A stretch of 64,000 bases of DNA, taken from assembly GCF_933775445.1 (NCBI RefSeq), contig NC_065872.1, positions 18,848,001 to 18,912,000 on the forward strand, given 5' to 3'. The notes under the pieces were generated by a model. That model had not been told where the DNA came from, did not search any database, and worked only from the letters and a program-made list of their open reading frames with translations. Made by a program: the position numbers and the translations under genes. This DNA is from Argentina anserina (Eukaryota > Streptophyta > Magnoliopsida > Rosales > Rosaceae). Of the stretch, positions 57,559-64,000 are shown in pieces (within the stretch, counting starts at the first letter, position 1; each line of letters opens with the position of its first letter).

Positions 57559-59995
57559 CTTTTTTTTTTTTTGGTAAAATGAAACTTCAATAAAACAGGA
57601 AAAACCTCAAACAAGAAAAGCCAAGAACAACTTGGCCAAAGAAAGAGTACATTAGGGAGGAGGAGAAGCTGCATCAAAAAGAAGAATACGCATTAGAAAA
57701 GAAGGAGGATTGGAAATCCAATCATCCGGGCACACCATGCGTAAGGCTTCAGAGACAACCCAGTTAGCTGCTTCATTAACCTTTCTACTGGACCAGTTCA
57801 AGTTAATTTGATGAAAAAGAGAGAGACGCTTGCGAATTCTAGAAACCATAGAAGATGCCGTCCAATCCACCGATGAAAGGGGTTTTTGAGGGCATATATG
57901 AGGGATTGAGAGTCTGATTCAACAATGATAGTGTTGGTTGAATCACTTAAGTATGATTATGTGTATTTATGGGTGAAACTACCTACTCCCAAGTATAGGA
58001 GGTCAAGTTTTAGTAAGGGAAAGTGTAGAGTATCGTACCCAAGGGATTGGGGGAAACTCAACTCTAACTAGATTTTCGCAAGAAAAACTAGAAAAACATG
58101 CATTCTAACTTTTTACAAGTTCACAACCTTAGCCCTTTAGAAGCTAAGAATCATGGAGATGGTATTAACAAGTGGTAGTGAATCGACTTGGTTGATTTTA
58201 GAATTAAGCTAAGTAAACTAATTCTTGCACTAAAACAACAAAGAAAGGTAAATGTAGAGATAGAATCAAAAGAGGAGTAGAGACTTAGGCATTGCACCTA
58301 GCCTTACTCATGCACAAATGTAACTCAAGATTAATGCATAACATGTTTGACAAACTTCCCCCTAGTGCTTTGGTGAAGCTACCAAGAAACCAACTAATCA
58401 TGTAATTTAACAAAGTCTTTTGGAGCCAAATTAAATCACAAAACCTTAGTCCCAATTATATTACCTTATAATACAAGTGGGCTATGTACCACAAGCATAA
58501 CACCCCCTTAGAGTAATTACACTCATGGAACAAGCATTAAGTTCATGGTAAGAAATTCAAGCAACTTAGTATTTCCCGTAAGAAACACTAAGCCACCACC
58601 TAAAGGCTACTCATGCTCACGGATTCAAGAAGTTGTCAAGTTCAAATTCCGATTCATTAATTACCTAAACATGTTTCTAGGTGACAAAACTAGTAACACA
58701 TTTAGTAAGCATTTTAAGTGTAGAAGCCCATAGATTCAACATGCATCAACATCAATTAAAAGTAAAATGAATTCATTAGCACATGAGTTTGGCTAGGGCT
58801 AGCCTAGCCTCAAATCCAACTACTCACAACCCATTAAATACAACACCCTTGAAAATGAAATACATCAAAAGAGAAGTAGAGTAAAGAGAGAAGAGATTAC
58901 CAAGGGTTTGGTACAAATGATACCAAACCGTACCTCTAAAGGCTTACTACCCACAAAGATGTAATAAGAAAGAAAATGCTTCTAAGTATGGTATTAATGG
59001 GTTCTAACAAAAGAAGAACTTCATGAACACCATACTTTATCCACACAATCTAGGAACAAAGAACAAGGGTTGAGAAAGAGTATGAGTAGAGGATAAAGAG
59101 AGTGAAGTGACCCAAATCTATGAAACAAGTTTGTGATTGATCAAGGGTGTAAAGGATCTTTAGTTTTTGGTGAAAACTCAAGACACTTTACACTTTTCTT
59201 TGCACAACTTGATATCTATGACTTAGGCCTAAGAAAACTATGTTAAAACTATGGAAAATATGAAGTTTTGATGGAGTTTTAGTGTGGTGAAGGAGAATGC
59301 ACGAATTTGTGAAGAATGAGGGTATTTAAAGGCCTTAAGGTCACAAATGAATGGTGGAGATGTAAGGGGATGAATGGTTAGATATGGTGGACAAATGTAG
59401 AAGCACAAATTGTGGATCTTGTTCTTGAAATGGTCCCCTTCATTTGTCTTCTTCTATTTTAAATTTAAATCCCCAATTCATGGAGCACAAATTGAGGATC
59501 TTGTTCTTGAAATTGTCTCCTTCATTTGTCTTCTTCTATTTTGAATTTAAATTGTAAATTAAAATTTACAATTCATAATTCACCAATATGCTTCATTGAC
59601 TTATTGACTTTAACCACCACCATTTCCGGCAACCACCTTCTCATCGCCGGAGTTTAACCGGCATTTTCCGGCGTTGACTTTTCTTTTCTTATGAAATCTC
59701 CACATTTGCTCTTTTTAGCTTGAAACTTTCACCCGAATCCATAATGTGCGCTAAATCCACTCTTCTTGACGTGTTTCCGATCATTTGCACATTTTCCTAG
59801 CATGAGTAGGAAACGTAAAAAGAAATAAATAAATATACAAAAATATAAAGAAAAAGAATAAGAATAAGGCAAACATTACTAGGTTAATATTAACCTAACA
59901 GATAGATGGGAGCGTAATAGTTGAAGCCAAGGATAGTCCCAAATCTATAGCCATTGCTTCAGCAACGAGAGGAGAAGAGGCAAATAGTCTATACT
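57559..59995 (-). mobile_element. LINE 3' end with RNase H domain, split by a solo LTR
   Basis: On the minus strand, 59995-59901 reads SSPLVAEAMAIDLGLSLAS. After the inserted LTR, 57931-57652 continues in the same frame with VESDSQSLIYAL, KVNEAANWVVSEALRM and NPPSFLMRILL to a stop. This is the RNase H-like end of plant L1 LINEs. A poly(A) tract (T-run on plus) lies near 57560. The 5' part is cut by the Copia element starting at 59996. Confidence 0.8.
57932..59900 (-). mobile_element. 1,969-bp solo LTR
   Basis: The sequence begins TGTTGGTTGAA, ends TTAACCTAACA, and is flanked by GATAG on both sides (57927-57931 and 59901-59905). It has no coding capacity, and a motif near 58033 (ATCGTACCCAAGGGATTG) resembles those in plant Gypsy LTRs. 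The interrupted LINE frame is restored exactly when the insert and one GATAG are removed. A solo LTR left by recombination is the simplest reading; a large non-autonomous element is the alternative. The orientation is not certain. Confidence 0.8.
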
Positions 59996-60522
59996 TGTTT
60001 GATGATTATTAATCACTTAGATCTCTCTCATTGGACCTCTGATTCTTTTTCAACTCATGAAACAAAGATCAAGAGAGCAACTGAATATATTTCTTTCATA
60101 CGACCATGATTATAACTTGTTAGACTTGTTAGACTTCGAATTCTCTGATATTCCATAAACACATTTTCGTGAGCAACGCACACACCGTCTCAATGTTTTG
60201 GACAATGGCATGTAAACCTTTCTCCCATGACAGCACATTCATAAGGACTTCTCTTCATTAATTGAATCGATCACCATCTAGTAGGTTCAAATCTGCACGA
60301 GGATCCTTCTTTGAGGAGATTTCTTCTCACTTGATCAACTCTCGCGCGAGGATATAGTAGAATAAGCTACAATCTCTTATATTTGATATGAATAATTACA
60401 TGGTATTTATAGGATTCTAGGCTACCAATTAACAAGTATGAAACCAAAGATAATTTGTCAATTACTACGGCTTAGAGATTTGGTTGGTGAGATCCGGTGT
60501 GTATATTTGACTCATGCTAACA
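59996..60522 (-). repeat. 3' LTR of the Copia element
   Basis: On the minus strand it starts TGTTAGCATGAG at 60522 and probably ends CATCAAACA at 59996 (527 bp). The right edge is fixed by the polypurine tract CTTGAGGGGGAGTG next to it (60521-60535). The left edge is inferred from the break in the LINE sequence. The target duplication would be ATACT (59991-59995), which cannot be checked because the other end is outside the window. Confidence 0.7.
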
Positions 60523-60529
60523 CTCCCCC

Positions 60530-61597
60530 TCAAGTTGGTGCATACACATCGACCATGCCCAATTTGCTAAGTGAGTCATAAAATGCCTTCTTAGACACTC
60601 CTTTTGTGAGTATATCTGCAAGTTGCTCTTCCGAAGGCACAAAAGGAAAGCTAATGATCTCACCATCTAGCTTCTCTTTTATAAAGTGACGATCAACCTC
60701 CACATGCTTTGTACGATCATGTTGTACAGGATTATGTGAAATATCAACAGCTGCCTTGTTGTCACAGTACAGCTGCATAGCATACTTAGGCTTAACACCC
60801 AAATCTTGCAGCAAATTTCTAAGCCATAACAACTCGCATACTCCATGGGTCATACCTCTGTATTCTGCTTCAGCACTAGATCGAGCTACCACCTTTTGTT
60901 TCTTACTCTTCCATGTAACAAGATTACCTCCAACAAATGTAAAGTATCCTGATGTGGACCTCCGATCTGTAATATTTCCAGCCCAGTCTGCATCTGTGAA
61001 ACCGCAAACCTCAATGATATTGTTGTGATTAGAAAACATTACTCCTCTCCCTGGAGCTGACTTCAAATACCTCAAAATCCTCACAACAGCATCCATGTGA
61101 TCCATACTGGGATTATGCATTAACTGACTTACTACACTTACTGCATACGCAAGATCTGGTCTGATGTGTGACAAATAAATCAGGCGTCCAACTAGCCTCT
61201 GGTAACGAGTTTTGTCAGTAGGCACCTGATCTGGGTACTCTGCTAACCGATGGTTTTGCTCAATAGGAGTATCAATTGTAGTGCAATCCAACATACATGT
61301 CTCTGTTAGTAGATCAAGGATGTACTTCCTCTGACACAGATAGATACCATCACTTCCCCGGGCTACCTCAATGCCTAAGAAATACTTGAGTGTACCTAGG
61401 TCCTTCATCTCAAATTCTGTGGCTAGCTGCTTCTGCAATTTATCCACCTCAATAGTATCATTACCAGTAACTACCATATCGTCAACATATATAATTAGGG
61501 CTGTTACTTTTCCTTGTTGGTGTTTGAGAAATAATGTGTGCTCTGAATTACTCTGTCTGTAGCCAATTTTCCTCATGAATTGTGAGAATCTTCCAAA
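60530..61597 (-). pseudogene. Copia RT C-terminal half and RNase H
   Basis: It has the RT catalytic motif IIYVDDMVVTG with both Asp residues intact, then KDLGTLKYFLGIEVA and RYQRLVGRLIYLSHIRPDL. The RNase H follows, with FTDADWAG, RSSAEAEYRG and YCDNKAAVDI, ending EEQLADILTKG. The polyprotein is cut just upstream by a TAG at about 61598, where the family has Trp (SPRA-W-FGRF). Without that stop this half would be intact. Confidence 0.9.
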
Positions 61598-62451
61598 CTA
61601 AGCACGAGGAGATTGTTTAAGACCATACAAAGACTTTCTCAATCTGCATACGAAGTTATCTGGAGAAGCTGCCACATATCCAGGAGGAATATCCATATAT
61701 ACTTCCTCTGTAAGTTCTCCATGAAGGAATGCATTCTTAACATCAAACTGTCTAAGCGGCCAGTTTAAAGTAGCAGCAAAAGAGAGCAATACCCGAATAG
61801 TGTTCATCTTTGCAACAGGTGCAAATGTCTCATCATAGTCTATGTCATATGTTTGGGTGAACCCTTTTGCTACTAGGCGTGCTTTATACCGGCTCACTGA
61901 CCCATCTGGATTATGCTTTACTGTAAACATCCTACGACCTTCTTTCCATGTGGTGGAGATACAAGCTCCCAAGTATTGTTCTTTTGTAATGCTTCCATCT
62001 CTTCCTCCATTGCTTTCTTCCATTTTGGATCTCCCAATGCATCCTGCACTTTGTTAGGTATTGATACAGCAGAAATTTGATTCACAAATGATTCATATGA
62101 CTTAGACAATCTTTTAGTAGACATAAAATTTGCCACATGATACTTAGCTTTAGCCTGAAGGGTAGGTTCATATTTTTTTGTTGGCTGACCCCGAGTAGAC
62201 CTAGTTGGTAAGACATATTGTCTACTATTAGCTTCACTAGTATTAGCCCCAATAGAATGACTAACCTCAGATGAGTGATTTTCTGTACCAGGGGAACGTT
62301 GGTCAGGGGTATAAACAACAGTAGGGGAGGCAGGAGGGGCAGTTGTGCTGTCAGCTTCTGGTACCTGAGTCTCTGGAGTGACTATACCAGACTCATTGGG
62401 AGGTGCATGTGTAGCTGACACATCAGTAATCTCATCTGAACCTGTCACCAT
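61598..62451 (-). pseudogene. Copia RT N-terminal half and linker
   Basis: A Ser/Thr/Pro-rich linker is followed by [18 protein letters not shown] and [11 protein letters not shown] frameshift near 61935 follows, then [26 protein letters not shown] and [12 protein letters not shown]. These are the diagnostic Copia RT motifs. Confidence 0.9.
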
Positions 62452-63586
62452 ATTTTCTAGCTGACTTGTCTCCCCCTGTCCATGATACAGCTCTTCAAAA
62501 TAAATCTCCCCCTAAAGAGCAGTATCAGAAGACGTGAAATAGCTCATGTCCTCAAAGAAAGTAACATCCATAGTGACATAATACTTTCTGGTAGGTGGAT
62601 GATAGCATTTGTACCCTTTCTGATGTCCTCCATATCCAACAAACACACATTTAACTGCTCGGGCATCCAACTTAGACCTCTGATGTTTAGGGAGATGGAC
62701 AAAAGCAACACAACCGAAAACACGGGCGGGAAGATTATGAAAAGAGGGTAAGGAAACATGGGATGCAAGCACCTCATATGGAACTTTGCCATCAAGTACA
62801 CGAGATGGAAGACGATTAATGAGGTGGGCAGAAGTGACGACAGCATCACCCCAAAGGTATTTAGGCATATGGGCACTAAAGAGAATACACCGAGCCATAT
62901 CAAGTAAATGACGATTCTTTCTTTCAGAAACTACATTCTGCTCAGGTGTGTAAGGACACGTTGTTTGATGAACAATTCCGCGTGCGTTAAAAAACTCCTG
63001 AAAGACACGATTCACATATTCCCCCCCATTATCTGAGCGAAGAATTTTAATTGTGGTATTATATTGTGTGTTGGACAGTGGTATAGAAGGCTTGGAAAGC
63101 TAAAAAAACCTCATTTTTGGTTTTTAGAAGAACAATCCATGAAAGACGTGTGCAATCATCAATAAATGACACATAATACCGCATTCCCGACAAAGTAGAC
63201 TCTTGGGAGGGTCCCCAAACATCGGAATGAATTAATTCAAAAGGAAGAAAACTTTTATTAGAAGTACTAGGGGAATAAGTAGACCGATGACTCTTGCCCA
63301 AAACACATGTTTTACAACGAAAAACTGACTCATCCACACCAATAAACAAAGTAGGCATGGATTTTTTTATAACACTAAATGGAGGATGCCCCAAGCGACG
63401 ATGCCATAACCAAACTTCACTTAGCTTATCAGAAGTGGAGAGTAAAGCGATCCGGGACTGTGCCCCTGGTTTCTCCCCCGCATATGTCTGATCCAGATGA
63501 AACAACCTGCCCCGTAGATACCCCCGACCAATTAACTCCCCGGTGAGAAGATCCTGAAATATCACATACATGGGAAAAAATGTCAC
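62452..63586 (-). pseudogene. Copia GAG-pre-integrase and integrase
   Basis: The zinc-binding H-H-C-C residues are WHRRLGH (H62, H67) and CKTC (C91, C94) of the upstream piece, followed by the core Asp in HSDVWGP. The second piece (62512-63015) holds the catalytic Glu region in NVVSERKNRHLLD and the C-terminal FVGYGGHQKGYKCY. The two pieces are separated by a frame break near 63016-63060, and the end is cut by a TAG at 62512-62514. Confidence 0.88.
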
Positions 63587-63610
63587 AGAGCACTTAGCTT
63601 CAGTGTTTAA

Positions 63611-64000
63611 TTATGGGACAGATATCAAATGATGAGATAAAGCAGGTACATATAACACACTGTGAAGCTCTATTGTGGGAGTAATACGAACGGACCATTT
63701 TCCTAATACGGGGAAGGCTTCACCATTAGCATTAGTAACATATGGTACTGGTGGAGGAGATAATATGCTAAAATAAGATTTGTCATAAGTCATATGATCG
63801 GACGCACCAGAATCAATAATCCATGTATCAAAACCACCAAAGTGAGAAATATGTAAAGCCATACCAATCTTACCACGACCAGCTATTGATGCTGTGGGTG
63901 TTACTCCTCCTGCTGTATGATGATCGTGTCCAACCACACCATAAATATCTGGTTCCTGGACCAGTTGAATAGCTGCTTTTGCTTTAGGACGATAATTAGG
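63611..64000 (-). pseudogene. Copia protease region, partial
   Basis: The aspartic protease active site is IIDSGASDHMT. It continues with YVTNANGEAFPVLGKW and LHSVLYVPALSHHLISVP, and stops at 63611 before the GAG-pre-integrase frame. Coding sequence (PNYRPKAKAAIQLV on the gag side) continues to the window edge. Confidence 0.85.

Larger units (their letters stand above)
59996..64000 (-). mobile_element. Ty1/Copia retrotransposon, degenerate, runs off the window
   Basis: The minus-strand order is protease, GAG-pre-integrase/integrase, RT, RNase H, polypurine tract, 3' LTR. Integrase before RT defines Copia. The 5' LTR and most of gag lie beyond 64000. At least two in-frame TAG stops and several frameshifts make it inactive. 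Confidence 0.92.

Overview
The window is plant nuclear DNA. It has intron-rich genes with GT-AG introns, LTR retrotransposons of several lineages, LINE 3' ends, a hAT transposon and MITEs. The conserved genes (CTNNBL1, a SEN1/UPF1-like helicase, a SUMO-like gene) fit a dicot, but the sequence alone does not fix the species. Most of the window is transposable-element DNA, much of it nested. All comparisons here were made by eye. LAYOUT. 1-1829: non-genic, ending in what looks like a Ty3/Gypsy LTR edge. 1830-4198: fragment of an Athila-like Gypsy element with a broken gag on the minus strand. 4199-15398: an 11.2 kb Tat-lineage Gypsy element, with two LTRs and a 5-bp target duplication (AGGTC), nested in that fragment. 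Its gag-pol is on the minus strand and heavily mutated. A separate spliced gene runs on the plus strand between the 3' LTR and pol, behind its own TATA box and a nine-unit 64-bp tandem array. 15399-17050: flank plus a possible Copia LTR. 17264-24050: complete eight-exon CTNNBL1 gene (524 aa), the best-supported host gene. 25494-30683: helicase copy 1, truncated at its 3' end. 30950-36471: second copy of the leftmost 5.5 kb transposon block, joined directly to the end of helicase copy 1. 36472-41329: no recognisable gene. 42631-50857: helicase copy 2, complete, continuing in phase through a tandemly triplicated exon into a G-patch motif. 51448-51884: MITE. 52196-55817: hAT transposon with a dead transposase. 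55851-56594: SUMO-like gene starting 33 bp from the hAT end. 57559-59995: LINE 3' end split by a 1,969-bp solo LTR. 59996-64000: degenerate Copia element running off the window. HOW THE PARTS RELATE. The helicase locus is an old tandem duplication whose upstream regions have clearly diverged. The gene bodies from exon 2 to beyond exon 9 are almost identical over about 4.5 kb, which suggests recent gene conversion or a more recent second duplication. Copy 1 then lost its 3' end to a junction with transposon sequence. Only copy 2 reaches the G-patch segment, which resembles the C terminus of plant R3H/G-patch proteins, so copy 2 is a candidate chimeric gene. CTNNBL1 (spliceosomal NTC-associated), the RNA-helicase-like genes and the G-patch segment all point to RNA metabolism, but nothing in the sequence shows that they are functionally linked.
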